Below are positions 20,553 to 32,690 of a stretch of 64,000 bases of DNA, piece after piece. The translations under genes and the position numbers were made by a program. Below the pieces are notes generated by a model, which saw only the letters and a list, made by a program, of their open reading frames with translations, was not told where the DNA came from and ran no database searches. The stretch comes from Gnetum montanum (lineage: Eukaryota > Streptophyta > Gnetopsida > Gnetales > Gnetaceae): assembly GCA_015680685.1 (NCBI GenBank), contig MNCI01002237.1, positions 57,828 through 121,827 of the forward strand, written 5' to 3'. The stretch's first letter is position 1. Every line of letters starts with the position of its first letter.

Positions 20553-21404
20553 GCGGCACTCCCCTTATTTCCCATCCTAGGCTTAAAGTGGGAAAACTCT
20601 AGAAATTTGATCACTCCAGAGATAGAATATTTTCCATGTGCCCGCAGTAGGAGTCCCCAAGTGATCGGATCTTTATTCAGCAACTTTGTACCTGAACGCA
20701 AGTTATGTACAGCAATAAAGACGAGCTTTGTGGATAAACCTTGCAGTGCATGGAATAGGATTTATTATTTGTTATTTCTTACCTGTTATTTATTACCTGC
20801 ATTAGTGCGGCATGAGTACAACTTGATTACGAGCATTGACGAATGTGTACGGCTAATCAAGGAATCGGCTGCTCATCGCGATTAGTCTCTCTCACCCTCA
20901 ACTCCTAGAACGCGGGATGAGTACGACTTGATTACAAGCATCTACAGGTGTGTACGGCTAGTCCAAGAATTGGTTGCTCATCATGTTTAGGCTAGTTAAG
21001 TGCCTCAGTATGACCACTTCGAGCACGTGCGTTACGTGTGGTGATCCCAGTAACGATTAGTGTTTGGTAGCCACAGTTGCATAGTTCAGCGTGTGTACGG
21101 TAAGTGGGAATGGATGCTGACGCTAGTTAATTTAGACTTAGGTGCTTAGTTAGAGTTAGTTAGTTCTCTCAACCCTTCACTCTTTAGCATAGGAGAAAAA
21201 CTAGAAAAGACTATAAAAATCATATATCTCGGACTTACTTAACCATACACCATGACAACAACAAGTAAGTCTGGGAAGACAACGAATGATTAACCCCAAG
21301 TGTTCCATGGGGCATTTAGGCATTTAGTCTACAGAGTTCAACTAGATCGCATGTGCTACGCTCATTTCATATGGTTGAGTGTAGGGGTACCTCACCACTC
21401 ATCA

Positions 21405-21423
21405 TTGGCACCATTGCCAAGGA
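21405..21423 (+). other. E2 primer-binding site
   Basis: TTGGCACCATTGCCAAGGA; it differs from the E1 site at four positions, all C/G-to-T/A transitions. Confidence 0.8.
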
Positions 21424-21544
21424 CTAAGTGTTTGTGCGCCGAATAGAACATAAGGGATATCACTCACATTGTTTTGAGCCTTAACGAACCTTCGGGTTAA
21501 TCAAAAGAAAATTTATATAATAGTAAATTAGCATACTGATAAAA

Positions 21545-23960
21545 ATGCCTTCTTCTCATAAGAGCAACTCACCACCTAAGGATCATACACGAGACAGTCG
21601 ACAACATAAAACACATAACCAAAATCAACCAAGTCCTAAAAAATATAAAATGACATATACTCATCCCGATGAGTATATCCCCAACTTTACTTTTATTCTC
21701 CATCAAGATGAATAGCTACGATGGAGAGATTTTTAAGGTAACATCGTGTTACCCCCAGATCGAGCAATCTCTCACATGCTTTTCTGTGCCTTGGCACAGA
21801 TTGACATGCAAGAGCATTTCATGAAATACATTGTGAAAGATTTTGATATGAGGGATTATTATCCCACAGATGCCCAACGTATGCGAGACTTAAGGCAGGA
21901 GAGTCAACATGCACTTCTGAAGGCCAAAACCCCCCACATCCTTAGCGAAATAGGAGATGAAGAACCCCTTATCACAGGTTCTTTAACCAATGACGTTCCC
22001 CCTCCTAACGATGGTGAGGAGGAAGGATATCAGAATCTACAATCAACAATACATATCCCTGGTTCTGATGCCCGTGAACACTAGTTTTTCACAAAGGGAA
22101 CAACCACTTATGCCAAGGACAGGCACTTAGATCGTCACCATGATCAGGGTCGTAGCAGCCGAAGAGAAGGCAAGAAACATCGCCATGGCGATGGTTCCCC
22201 ATCTTCTTCTCCTTCATCCCATCATTCACCCTCTCCTTCCACATCTGGGTGTAGCCACCATGAACATAAAGGTGAGGATAAAAGTAAGAAAGATGAAAGA
22301 CCTCGACGGAAAAGTTGAGAGAGAGGACAAGGGCAAGGATGTAGGGAGAGTAGGGAACGACGCAAACATCACAGGTGTCATGAAAGAGATGATCATGATG
22401 AACCCCTACTCACAACCTGAAGTATGCTTAACATAACAGAGGTAGTCAGGATTCCCACAAGGCATTTAAAGGATAGTCGGATCAAATGATTAGACATGAA
22501 CAATATTCCACGATTTGAAAGGGGATACAATGCTGATCCACAAAATCATTTTCAGGCATTCCACAATGCCTGTGCCTATAGAATATAGACAGTGAGTGGC
22601 AAAAACTTAAGTTATTCCCAAGGACACTCATCAAAGAAATAGAGAGCTGGTACCAGTCCTTAGAATCAAAAACCATTAGGAGGTTGAGTACGATGCTAGA
22701 ACTATTCAACAAAAAGTATCAAACGTACTCCAGAGTGTCCAATTTGCGTAAGCAAATCCAAGGCTGAAAGAAAGGTCATCACAAACCCTTGGATGCTACC
22801 ATGGCCTGCTATTACACATTGTTACATCATTGCCCGGGCCATGGGTACGCTTAGCGAGATCAACTTCGCCACATCGTGGATGGGCTGAGGCATGAAACTA
22901 GAGGAACCCTTGGGACTTATGCCCAAGGGCGATTATCAAAACTTAGAGCCCATGAAGTACAAATTTTGTTGGAGCAAGTAGCAAATGAAGAAGATGAGCT
23001 ACGCAAAAGGGAAAGTGTGGAAGAGTACAACCATGATCCCTCCCTTCGAAAGAAGGAAGTGAAATTTTGTGATGAAGAGGATGAGTTACCACTCGAAGAG
23101 TTGGTGAACCGGAAAACCTTGACAATCCAAAAATTAACAACAGAAATAGTGGCTAAGGTAGATGACATATGGACTTCCTTAGACTCTAAAATTGAAACCG
23201 TCTTAAAAATTGTAGAAGAGTCTAAGGTAGAACAAAGTAGTGATAAAGGTACGCAAAAGTGGAGAGAATTAGGCCCTGCACATAACAAGGGTAAGGGAAA
23301 AATAACTAACTCTAATGTGGCTGTGGATTCTGACACAGAAAATGATAGTGGATGTGGGGTCTGCTACTATGAACATCCTAAAGGATGTTGCCCAGTTATC
23401 TCACATCTACAGGAGTCTGGGGTGTATGCACTTAATCTAAGACTCAACCAATGGCAAACACCCCGAAGGTTACCTTATCCACAAGGTAACCCAAGGCAGT
23501 TCCACCAACCACTAACATCTTATCCAATTGGAACTCCCCCATAGCCCATCAGACAGCATCAATAATGGCAATACCCACAGTCATGGGGGATGCCATCACT
23601 GAAATATTAGTACCCTTACCAGAAGCCTGACCCCTATGGATATTATGTGCAGCAGCCAATTTCTCCAAGTGACTCTATGAGTCACTCAACTCCCAACCAT
23701 CACTACCAAGTTTGGGAGTACTTCAGAAGGACTCCTTCTCCTTCGGGAGATACTCCATACCCACACCATCCTCCTAATCCATCCGCACTCTTCCACCACA
23801 AGTAGTTCCCGTAACACCTCCTACTCCAACAATGCAAGGGGAACTTCCTCCTCAACCACAACAATGTCACGCTGCGAGAGTTGTAAATATCCAACCTACT
23901 GCTGGATCTGAGAACTATAAAAAGAGAAGACCTTACTTCAGAACCAAAATCCTAGACAAA
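21545..23960 (+). pseudogene. gag: E2 gag, decayed
   Basis: From the ATG at 21545 (MPSSHKSNSPPKDH) the reading continues with stops and shifts through DRAISHMLFCALAQIDMQEH, a His/Ser/Lys-rich region and SRIK.LDMNNIPRFERGY, then an open piece 22876-23544. This piece carries DGLRHETRGTLGTYAQGRL and the zinc knuckle CGVCYYEHPKGCCP (C-X2-C-X3-H-X4-C). A proline/tyrosine-rich tail follows (QQPISPSDSMSHSTP). Same domain order as E1 gag. Confidence 0.75.
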
Positions 23961-24029
23961 CTCTTGCAACAATAAGCGGTTGAGTCCTTGTACACTCCTC
24001 CACCATCCAACACTTCGGAGCACCCTGTA

Positions 24030-24690
24030 GTCCAATAGAACTTAACGCATACGGTTATGTTAACGCATACCGTAACTAACTGGATCAAGGTAGGTCACCT
24101 TCCTAGGAAACTAACTGACCCTGGAAGTCCCTTAATCTATTTACGGATCGTCAAAAATGAACCACATAGGACTCTTCTTGACTCAGGTTCCAGAGTCAAC
24201 TTAATTTCATGAGAGATGTATCACACCTGGAACCTGCCCCAACTTAAGAAGAGCAACATTCAACTAAAGCTGGTAGACCATTCCATCATCATTCCCTTGG
24301 GATTAGTGGAGGACATCATGACCACTGTGTGTGGTTGGTCTTACCTAGCTGATTTTCTGGTGATTGAAGTGAACAACAATGAAGGGGACTTCCCAATTAT
24401 AATGGGAAGGGCATGGCTAAGTACAGTAGATACATGCCTTAGGATCCGCGATCTTTCCTTGGAAATCTCTAAGATAAACATTTGTGGAAAGATCGAGAAG
24501 AGTAAAGTTCCATGCATCACATACAGTGATTCATCGGGTGATGACATGGAGGAAATGTCTCCATGTAATAGGTGTGCCCTTGAAACTTTGCAACAAAGAT
24601 GCTTGTATGTAGCAACCACACAACCAGTAGTAGACACCTCATGGTTGATAGCTACTAGAAGGAGCAAAAAAATATGCTTGGAATGAACTG
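24030..24690 (+). pseudogene. E2 aspartic protease
   Basis: Around 24150-24215 the frame reads PHRTLLDSGSRVNLIS with an intact D-S-G active-site triad. The open piece 24216-24686 continues MYHTWNLPQLKKSNI, SIIIPLGLVEDIMTTV and DFPIIMGRAWLST, the second conserved hydrophobic strand of retropepsins. It is close to E3 at 31980-32450. One in-frame stop just precedes the open piece. E2 retained protease after losing RT. Confidence 0.75.
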
Positions 24691-24764
24691 AGGAAACCCA
24701 TGCCAACAACGAAGGCATAGATACATTGGAATATGAATGTCGCCAACTTCCACCCCTTAGTCTA

Positions 24765-24800
24765 AGATCATCATTTGGGAGAAGTTGGGAACTTCTTAGA
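24765..24800. other. Deletion junction in E2 (RT-RNase H-IN missing)
   Basis: The left side, up to CRQLPPLSLR, corresponds to E3 at about 32690 (HHQLSDVEP). The right side (tttggacctctcccttacaactcaatcatgggggagatgg) corresponds to E3 at about 35620-35665. All enzyme domains in between are absent. Confidence 0.7.
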
Positions 24801-24889
24801 AATTCAAATAGACGCTCATTATTTTGGACCTCTCCCTTACAACTCAATCATGGGGGAGATGGCCACCTATACTAATCATATGGGGCCCT

Positions 24890-25125
24890 CAGTTTTTTTA
24901 TGTTTTTGTTTTATGTATTTTTGTTTTACATGTTTTTGTTTTACAACATTTTTGTCTTCCACATTTTTGTTTTACAAATTTCTTTATCTTTTCTAGTTTT
25001 TGTTTTACAAATTTCTTTATCTTTTATAATTTTTTTTTTTACAAATTTCTTTAACTTTTCTAGTTTTTATTTTACAACATCGTTATACTTTTCCACTTTT
25101 TGTATGTGTGTGTGTGTGTGATCCA
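24890..25125 (+). repeat. T-rich tandem stretch (TTTTTGTTTTACA)n plus TG repeat in E2
   Basis: Irregular repeats of tttttgttttacaaattt..., then tgtgtgtgtgtgtg at about 25105-25121. The same block, inverted, is at 2580-2790 in E1, and a remnant occurs in E3 at 35700-35860. The apparent Phe-rich open frames here are composition artefacts. Confidence 0.7.
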
Positions 25126-26628
25126 CCCTGTAAGTTTTTCCCATAATAAGTGTTTGGTATGATGGTATGAACTGTTTTCAGAAGCATCCAAGCACTCAAG
25201 AGAAGCCAATAAAAACAGTTTTCTTACCGTTCCCAATTATCAGAAGCTGAGCCAATAGAAATAAGAAGTCTTTGCATGGTGTGGTTCTCACCCATACAAA
25301 CACAAAACAATAAAAAAATAAAAAAAATAAAAAAACTAAGTGAGAATTCAAATCACACCCCTTAGACGAAATAAAATTTGGGCTACAAGCACTGGTTATG
25401 GAACCAAAAGTGTTCCCTCTAACTAAGGCCCTTTTCGCTTCCTATTCTCTCCTTTGTTTCGTTGGAATGGTGGTGGCTCTTTGGAGATGCATTCTTGTTA
25501 TCCAAGTGGATGGTTTAGGTGAATGCTTTGATGCGAAGTCACTGAAAGTGGATGGTTTGAGGCCGAACTTGGAATGGGATGTGCTAAGTCACATTAATCA
25601 TGCAACACACAAGGGGCTATACACCACCTTGTCCTTGGGATTCCATTCCATTCTCTTCTCTCCATCCTTCTCTCCATTATTCACTTCATTTCCGGTTGTA
25701 TCATTAGTGTATATATTTTGGTTGATGCATTGTTTTCTTTTTGGTAAATTCTTGCGGTTAAGACTTTAACTCTTGTTCCAAATGACATTCTTGGAGCCTA
25801 CGGACTCTTTAAATGTCGGATTGCCAGGGCATTAAGGGCATGAGCCTACTTTGGGGAGGACCCACTATCATTCCTATTTGGTGCATCAATTAACTTCTTT
25901 TCCCTAAAATTTTTGTAATTAATTTCATTTTGTTCATTTCCATCTGGACATCCGTTTTATTGATGCCATAGTTGTCTCTTTTTGTCTATCTTTCTTATTC
26001 CTTTTCTTTCTCCATTCTAACACTACCAGAGGTTCATAATTAGTCATGGAGGTATAGGGCCTAATTTTTTCAATTTTCTCCTAGCCCTGAAATTTTTTAT
26101 TTTCTTCCTAACCCCTACACCTTCGGTAGCCATTAGTAACATTTTCCCAGATCCATATCAGCCATACCACAACCCAGCCAATGAACCTACACCGAAGCAA
26201 GGTATTAATTACATGATGATTCATTTACCCTTGCTAACATAAGACTATGTTGTGTGTGTAGATGGCGATTATATAATCAATGGATTAGATTTGGAGCTGG
26301 AGCAAACACTTGGAATGGAGCAATACTGGAACCAGCTATGCAAGGAGCAAGATGGATAGCGCGCTTACCGAAGGACAACGAAAAGCGCAATCTTGGTGTT
26401 GGTAACAGCAACACTTCTTTCTATCTCTCTCTTTCTCTCAAGCTACCAACAAAGGCCTGATGTCACTGTAATAAGGTGTTCACCCTTATTGTCATGAACA
26501 CCAGTTTTGTCAAGTCTTCTAATAATGATCTGTTCACATGTCATCCCATTAGTTCCATTTCCCTTAATAATTCCATACCTTCTCGATATTATTGTAAGGA
26601 ACTTGAGGATGATTTTTCATTCATTCAT
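25126..26628 (+). other. E2 tail with the conserved third-ORF start region
   Basis: Aligns with E1 1234-2540 (inverted) and with E3 53093-53660. It contains gggctacaagcactggttatgg (25380), a 60-nt intron-like interval 26202-26261 and an ATG at 26262 directly after the acceptor. The frame opened by that ATG meets a stop after four codons, so no protein is expected from this copy. Confidence 0.6.
26202..26261 (+). other. Possible 60-nt intron in the E2 tail
   Basis: CAAG|GTATTA, TTGCTAAC (branch-point-like) and TGTGTGTGTAG|ATGGCG. Position, length and acceptor are shared with E1 (1609-1668). Confidence 0.4.
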
Positions 26629-26635
26629 GGGGGTA
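26629..26635 (+). other. E2 polypurine tract
   Basis: GGGGGTA directly before TGATGAG at 26636; same as E1 and E3. Confidence 0.8.
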
Positions 26636-27603
26636 TGATGAGACGTGATATCGCATGGGCCATGATATCGTGACCACCGCGATATCGCGTCATCCCCTGC
26701 GATATCGCGTACGCAATATCGCAGTCTACCGCCAAATCTATAAATAAGAGGTAGCACTCCCCTTATTTTCCATCCTAGGCTTAAAGTGGGGAAACTTTGG
26801 TAGTTTGATCACTCCAGAGATAGAATATTTTCCATGTACCTGCAGTAGGAGTCCCCAGGTGAATGGATCTTTATTTGAGCAGCTTTGTACTTAAACACAA
26901 GTTGTGTACGGCAATAAAGACGAGCTTTGTGGATAAACCTTGCAGTGCATGGAATATGATTTATTATTTGTTATTTCTTACCTATTATTTATTACCCGCA
27001 TTAGCATGCCATGAGTACGACTTGATTACGAGCATTGACGAATGTGTATGGCTAATCAAGGAATCGGCTACTCATCGTGATTAGTCTCTCTCACCCTCAA
27101 CTCCTAGAACGTGGGATGAGTATGACTTGATTACGAGCATCTACGGGTGTGTAAGGCTAGTCAAGGAATCAGTTGCTCATCACATTTAGGCTAATTAAGT
27201 GCCTCAGTATGATCACTTTGAGCAAGTGCGTTACGTGTGGTGATCCCAGTAATGATTAGCATTTGGTAGCCACAATTGCATAGTTCAGGGTGTGTACGGT
27301 AAGTTGGAACGGATGCTGATGCTAGTTAATTTAGACTTAGGTGCTTAGTTAGAGTTAGTTAGTTCTCTCAACCCTTCACTCTTTAGCATAGGAGAAAAAC
27401 TAGAAAAGACTATAAAAATCATATACCTCAGACTTACTTAACCATACACTATGACAACAAGAAGTACGTCTGGGAAGACAACAAATGATTAACCCCAAGT
27501 GTTCCATGGGGCGTTTAGGCATTTAGTCTGAGGAGTTCAATCGGATCGCATGTGCTACGCTCATTTTGTATGGCTGAGTGTAGGGGTACCTCACCACTCA
27601 TCA
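26636..27603 (+). repeat. E2 3' LTR
   Basis: It has five palindrome copies (26645-26654, 26662-26671, 26679-26688, 26699-26708, 26713-26722), against three in the 5' LTR. The extra pair accounts for nearly all of the 35-bp length difference. TATAAATAAGAG is at 26739-26750. The subrepeats at about 27010-27085 and 27117-27189 match those in the 5' LTR. Confidence 0.9.
26645..26722. promoter_or_regulatory. Palindrome cluster in the E2 3' LTR (five copies)
   Basis: Five GCGATATCGC-type sites in 78 bp, two of them perfect. Confidence 0.6.
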
Positions 27604-27608
27604 CTGAT
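27604..27608. repeat. Target-site duplication of E2, right copy (CTGAT)
   Basis: Identical to 20467-20471. Confidence 0.9.
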
Positions 27609-27965
27609 GCTTCAAATGAAGGATTAAGATGCATCCTCATGCAAGAAGGACATGTCATCTCCTATTCTTCTTAACACTTAAAGAATCATAAAGTTAGATA
27701 TCCTATGCATAACATGGAGTTAGCAACTATTATTTTTCCACTAAAGATATGGAGATATTATTTATTTAGAGAGAAAATAGCCTTGTGAATAGACCATAAG
27801 AGTTTGCAATATCTTATGACCTAGCCATAATTAAATTTCCAGCAAAGAAGATGGATTGAATTACTTGTAGACTTTGATTTTGATATTAAATATCATCCTA
27901 GAAAAGAAAATGTCATGGTATATGCACTTAGTAGATAAATTAGAAGGATAAATAGCTTGATCATG
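27609..27965 (+). pseudogene. Chromovirus RNase H, second part
   Basis: Continues from 20471: ASNEGLRCILMQEGHVISYS, then YPMHNMELATIIFPLKIWRY, IDHKSLQYLMT, QRRWIELLVDFDFDIKYHP and VMVYALSR, the canonical chromovirus RNase H order ending in the ADALSR region. Stops at several places. Confidence 0.8.
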
Positions 27966-28505
27966 TAATTAAGCCTAATGGATGAGATTATTGAAGAACA
28001 AAGGTCAAACACATGGTGCTAAGAAAAGCTTTAAAATTAGGTCAAATTTTCCCCAATTATTTACTAAAGGGAGATAAAGGTGAGTTAAGATTCAAAGGTA
28101 GATTATTTGTATCCAAAGTGGTAAGAAAAAAACTATTGGAAGAGGCTCATACCAATAGATATTAGATGCATCCTAGGGATGATAAAGTATTTCAAAAATT
28201 GAGAAGACAATATTGATGTTCTAAGATGAAGCAAGAGATAGCTAAATTTGTTTTTGAATGTTTAATTTGTCAACAAGTTAAAGCAAAACATCAAAAACCA
28301 AGAGGATTACTTCATGTTCATGACATACCATAATGGAAGTGGGAGGTTATTAGCATGGACTTCATTTTAGAATTACCAAAGATAAAAAGGAAACATGTTG
28401 CTATACTATTATTGGCAGATTCACTAACAAAATCTTCTCTTTTTTTTTTGCTACCCATTCCACCTCAACTACTAAGGATATTACTAAGTTATTTATTAAC
28501 AAGAT
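27966..28505 (+). pseudogene. Chromovirus integrase, first part (interrupted by E3)
   Basis: After a linker (KALKLGQIFPNYLL) come the HHCC zinc-binding region (EEAHTNRY.MHPRDDKVF, EIAKFVFECLICQQVKA), HQKPRGLLHVHDIP, then WKWEVISMDFILELPK with the first catalytic aspartate. The frame reaches LADSLTKSS and stops being integrase at 28505, where E3 begins. It resumes at 58558 with RLHGILVKIISNRDPKF. Confidence 0.8.
28501..28505. repeat. Target-site duplication of E3, left copy (AAGAT)
   Basis: AAGAT precedes the 5' LTR. GAGAT at 58553-58557 follows the 3' LTR; the single difference is a G/A transition. Confidence 0.7.
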
Positions 28506-29383
28506 TAATGAAGCATCATGGTTTGGCCACATTGACGGGATGTCATTGACACATCCTTATTGATAAGATCTCATTGACATGAGCCCATCAATGCAGGATT
28601 TGACCTATTGACGTGTACCCATCAATGGGGCACCCTATTTTTGCCTATAAATATGCACCTTCCACCACATTTATGACATCAAGTCTCATAGTTACAATAA
28701 AGCTCTAGAAATTTCTCCACTTGAAAGTTAGAATATTTTGTAAGTGCCCAAAGCAAGAGTCAAAGGGTGTATGGATCTTTATTCGAGCACTATTGTACTT
28801 GAGCACTTTAGTATGTGTAGTAATAAAGATAAGCTTTTTGATCAAACCTTGTAGAACATGGACTAGATTAATTATTTGTTTATGCATCTAATATTTTAAG
28901 CAATTTTCTTTAATGTGTTAAGTAATTAAAGTATTTAATTAAGATAAATTAAATACTAAACATAAGTACGACCACTTTAGGCATACATGTAATGCTTGGT
29001 AATCCCAGTAACACTTAATGATTAGTAACCAAATAGTGTTATACATGTTTAGGATGTGTACAACAAGTGGGAATGGATGCTTATGTTAGGATTAGTTAAG
29101 TGTTAGTTACTTGTTAGATTAATTTAGCAATTAAATATCTTTATTCATTATTCTCTATTCTTAGTGACTTGGAACATAAAATAATAAAAATCATATACCT
29201 CAATTATACTTAACCATGCCCTTGTACTTACAAGTGTAACTAGGAAGACAACTATTACAATAGTTGATTCACATCTCACACTAGTGTGCATAGAAACCCC
29301 AAAAGTCCTTGGAATTCAACTAGATTATGTGTAAATTCTTGTGATTCATATGGTTGGGTGTAGGGTCTACTCATTGCTCATCA
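28506..29383 (+). repeat. E3 5' LTR
   Basis: TAATGAAGC... (TGATGAAAT in the 3' LTR) to CTCATCA. In place of the GATATC palindromes, U3 has repeated ATTGAC/CATCAATG elements (28530-28636), then TATAAATAT at 28646-28654. AATAAA occurs near 28822. It aligns with 56677-58552 once the solo LTR is removed. Confidence 0.85.
28530..28636. promoter_or_regulatory. CATTGA(C/T)-type repeats upstream of the E3 LTR TATA box
   Basis: cattgacggg, cattgacaca, cattgacatg, ccatcaatg, attgacgtg and ccatcaatggg lie in both orientations within about 105 bp, occupying the position of the palindrome cluster in E1/E2. The 3' LTR has the corresponding set at 56701-56785. Confidence 0.45.
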
Positions 29384-29404
29384 TTGATGCCATTACTAGG
29401 GACC
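29384..29404 (+). other. E3 primer-binding site, decayed
   Basis: ttgatgccattactagggac directly after the LTR; compare TTGGCGCCGTTGCCGGGGA in E1. Confidence 0.65.
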
Positions 29405-29540
29405 TTTAGTTAGCTTCATGCACTTCTAGGACTTAGTGAAAATCATTCACATCATTGGATCAAACCTTAAAGTTGCAATCATTCTAAGACTAACAACAAT
29501 TGTAAAAAAGCACACTATTAATTTTTTTTCAAATTCAAAA

Positions 29541-31400
29541 ATGTATTCTTCTCACAAGCACAATGGACCAAAACTGCAAGTACCCTAAGAATGCAAAGTG
29601 GTATTTACTCAACCAAATGAGTTTGTGCTCCATTTCACCTTCATTCTCCATCAAGATGAATAGTTGTGATGGAGAGACATGGAGGGAAATGTTGTGTTGC
29701 CACTTGACCAATCAGTTCTTGGGGTGCTGCTTCAAACTCTTAAGAGGTAGAGCATCTAAGATCTCAAGTATGAATATGTTGTGTAGAAACATGAATATCA
29801 GGACTATCATCCCACTAAAACACAACAGACAAGAGATCGACAATAAGAGAAATACTATGAAGCTACAAAGGGAAAATAGTTCAATAACTATTTGTTCCTA
29901 CTAAACTAAAAAGATGATGAGGATCTCCTCTCTGAGAATTATCAACATGTAGACTCTCCTCCCTTTGATTCTAGTAAATGAAACTTGAACTAGAATTTAC
30001 AATCCACTGTAAACAATCCAATTTTAGGTAAGAATGGATCTCATGATCATGGAGGATCCAAAGGTGGGATTCATGGCAGGGGCAAGGATAGGCATCATGA
30101 TGATGATTGTAATCATGACCATCAAAGAGGGGGTGGCAAGCACCACAATGCTAGTCCTTCTTCCTCTTCACCTTTATCATCATCATCTTCCTCCTCAAGC
30201 TTTGACTGAAGCAATAGAGGATGTGATTGTGATAGAGATGATTGATGGGATAGAAATGATCATGATCGTAGGACCCACTAGAATGATCAAGATTAGAGGC
30301 ATGGTCTTTCAATGAAGGACCACCACCATGAGATAAGGGATAGCAAAGGACATCATAGGCATCATCAAAATCATGATGATGATAGCCCTTTACTTGTAAC
30401 GTGAAGTATGTTGAACATATTAGAGGTCATGGAAATTCCAACCAGACATGTGAATGATAGTAGAATCAAGAGGTTGGATATGAATAATATCCTAGATTTG
30501 AAGGGAAATATAACTCAGATTTACAAACTTATCTTCAAGCCTTTCATGATGCTTGTGCCTTGTAGAATATCAAAAATGATGGAGTACAATGCTTAAGTTG
30601 TTCAATGACAAATATCAAACATACTCTTAAGTGTCCAACCTGAGAAAGAAAAACAAAGGTCAGTGATAAGAAACACATGAACCCTTGGACATAGCTATGG
30701 GTAGGTACTATTCACTTTTGTACTAATGCTCTGGCCATGGTTATTCTTAGTGGGACCAACTTTGCCATATCAAAGATGGGCTCTAATTAGAAACATGGAG
30801 AACTCTTAGGGTCTATGCCCAAGGGAGATTGTTAGAACTTAGAGCCCATTAGATCCAAATGCTGATAAAGCAAGTTGTAAAAAAATAAGGATAGATGAGA
30901 AAATGAGAAAGTGATAAGGAATATAATTGGGACTCTTCCATCAAAAGAAGGGAGGTCAGATTCTATGATAGTGAAGGCGAGACACCGCTTGATGAAGTGG
31001 TGTAGTGAAAGACCTTACCAATCCAAAAATCTATCTTTAAAATTTTGACCAAGGTAGATAAAATATGGAACTCTTTAGATGAAATGTTCCAAATAGCTCT
31101 AAAAATAGCAAAGTCATCTAAAGAGCAAAGTAGTGATCATGATCATAGGAGAAGAAAGAAAGTTGAACATACCTACCAAAGGAGTAATGACAAGGCTACT
31201 ATAGTTGAAGAGGTTATAGAGTCTAAATTAGATGATGGTGGTGGATGTGACATCTACCAATATGAACATCCTAAGGGATGTTTCCCTATTGTGTCACACT
31301 TGCAAGAATTTTGGATGTACACTCTAAATCCTATACTAGCAATAAGGCAAGCACCCAGAAGATTACCTTATCCATGAGATAATCCCAAGTGATTCCACTA
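29541..31400 (+). pseudogene. gag: E3 gag, decayed
   Basis: From the ATG at 29541 (MYSSHKHNGPKL) the readings parallel E2 gag: FTFILHQDE, a His/Asp/Ser-rich region around 30030-30300, SRIKRLDMNNI, HEPLDIAMGRYYSLLY and VYAQGRLLELRAH. The zinc-knuckle remnant CDIYQYEHPKGCFP near 31250 has lost its second cysteine. Open pieces are 30034-30315 and 31045-31377. Confidence 0.7.
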
Positions 31401-31954
31401 ATAACAATAAGCTTATCATCCAAGTGGAGCTCCACTACAATCATATGAGCAATATCATCAATGGCAGCACTCATAGTCATGGGGGATGCCATTGACAAGG
31501 TAGTAATACCTTTACAAATAACCAAATCTATATGAGTACTATGTGTAGTAGCCCATGTCTTCATGTGACTCTTCTAGTCAAGCATCATTTTGGTATCACA
31601 ACTATCTTTTGGAGTACTGCAGAGCTCATTCTCCATCTCTTAGACGGAAATCCACATATCCTTATCATCTTCTCATCCTTCTACACATGCTCCTCCATCC
31701 TCAACCCAATTACCACCTACTCCATCCTTGTAGAAAAAAATTCTCACATAGCCATATTAATGTAATGCTACCAAGGTTGTTAACTTATAGCTAGCTCCAT
31801 AATCAAGTGGTTTGAAATCCAAATAACGTAAATAATCATTCTTTTGAATCAATAGTCTTACAAAGTCCTCACCAACTCATGTAGCCAGCCAACCTGTGTC
31901 TCCTTCATCCTTTGCATCTATTCCTTCCGAGAAACCTTCAAATAAAATGCATTT
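31401..31954 (+). other. E3 gag-to-protease linker, decayed
   Basis: Corresponds to the proline/tyrosine-rich gag tail of E1 and E2. Only scattered coding-like segments remain. Confidence 0.4.
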
Positions 31955-32690
31955 CAAGATTCACATAGTCATGTGAACCCATGTTGTATTTGATTGGATT
32001 AAGTTTGGCAACATTCCTAGGAAGAGAGCTAATCTTGGAAATCCCCTCATGTACTTGAAAATCACTAGGAATGAGCCATGAAAGGCTCTTATTGATTTAG
32101 GTTTTGGTGTCAATTTCATTTCTCATGAAATGTACAAAGCTTGGAACATACCTCCTCTTAAGAAGAGAAACATTCTTTTAGAATTAACAATTCAGTCCAT
32201 CACTATTTCCTTAGGACTAGTGAAGTATATTATGACTACTATCTATGGATGGTTCTATTCTGTCGATTTCCTAATAATCAAGGTTGATAACTACAAGGGG
32301 GACTTTCCAATTATTATGGGAAGGATTTGGTTGAGCACCATTGATGTGAAAATGAGCATTAGAGACCTCTCCTTGAAGATTTCCAATGAGAATAAATTTG
32401 GCAAAGTTGAGAAGAAGAAAGTTTCATGCATTGTCTACAGTGATACATGATGCAATTGTGTGCAAAAACTCTAGTCTATAAAAAGTACATCAATCTCAAC
32501 ATGTAGAAAATATATAGATGAATCTAAAATTGAAAAGTACTTATATGTAGTATCCACAAAACAAGAGGGTACCCAGTGGTTGATAGTTAATCCTTAAAGT
32601 AGCACACTTAGCATGGAACCAATTGAGAGCTTAACATGTGCCTATGTTAAGGGCATGAATGAATTAGAATAAGTTCATCACCAACTCTCT
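31955..32690 (+). pseudogene. E3 aspartic protease
   Basis: KALIDLGFGVNFISHEMY near 32080 carries the active-site region with D-L-G for D-S-G. The open piece 32130-32450 continues MYKAWNIPPLKKRN, TISLGLVKYIMTTIYGW and DFPIIMGRIWLSTID. It pairs with E2 24150-24690. Confidence 0.75.

Larger units (their letters stand above)
20472..21404 (+). repeat. E2 5' LTR
   Basis: Starts TGATGAG and ends CTCATCA. It has three palindrome copies (20481-20490, 20501-20510, 20515-20524), TATAAATAAGAG at 20541-20552 and AATAAA at 20714-20719. Two copies of a ~72-bp subrepeat (20812-20885 and 20918-20989, about 106 bp apart) begin gagtac.acttgattac.ag and end gctcatc. Confidence 0.9.
20472..27603 (+). mobile_element. 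E2: Athila-like element with gag and protease but no RT, RNase H or integrase
   Basis: LTRs are 933 bp (20472-21404) and 968 bp (26636-27603), with CTGAT duplications on both sides. The order is LTR, PBS (21405-21423), gag (21545-23960), protease (about 24030-24690), then a direct join at about 24765-24800 to the segment that follows integrase in E3, a T-rich stretch, the conserved tail, PPT and LTR. Compared with E3, roughly 2.9 kb holding RT, RNase H and IN (equivalent to 32690-35590) is missing. The same termini, PBS, palindromes and tail as E1 make it an intermediate between E3 and E1. Confidence 0.9.

Noticed and set aside
24775-25121. Three overlapping phenylalanine-rich open frames
   Set aside because: Produced by the T-rich tandem stretch; the block is untranslated in E1 and decayed in E3, with no conserved protein.
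25398-25769. Open frame of 123 codons in the E2 tail
   Set aside because: The homologous stretch in E1 (inverted, about 2144-2560) and in E3 (53150-53600) does not keep this frame.
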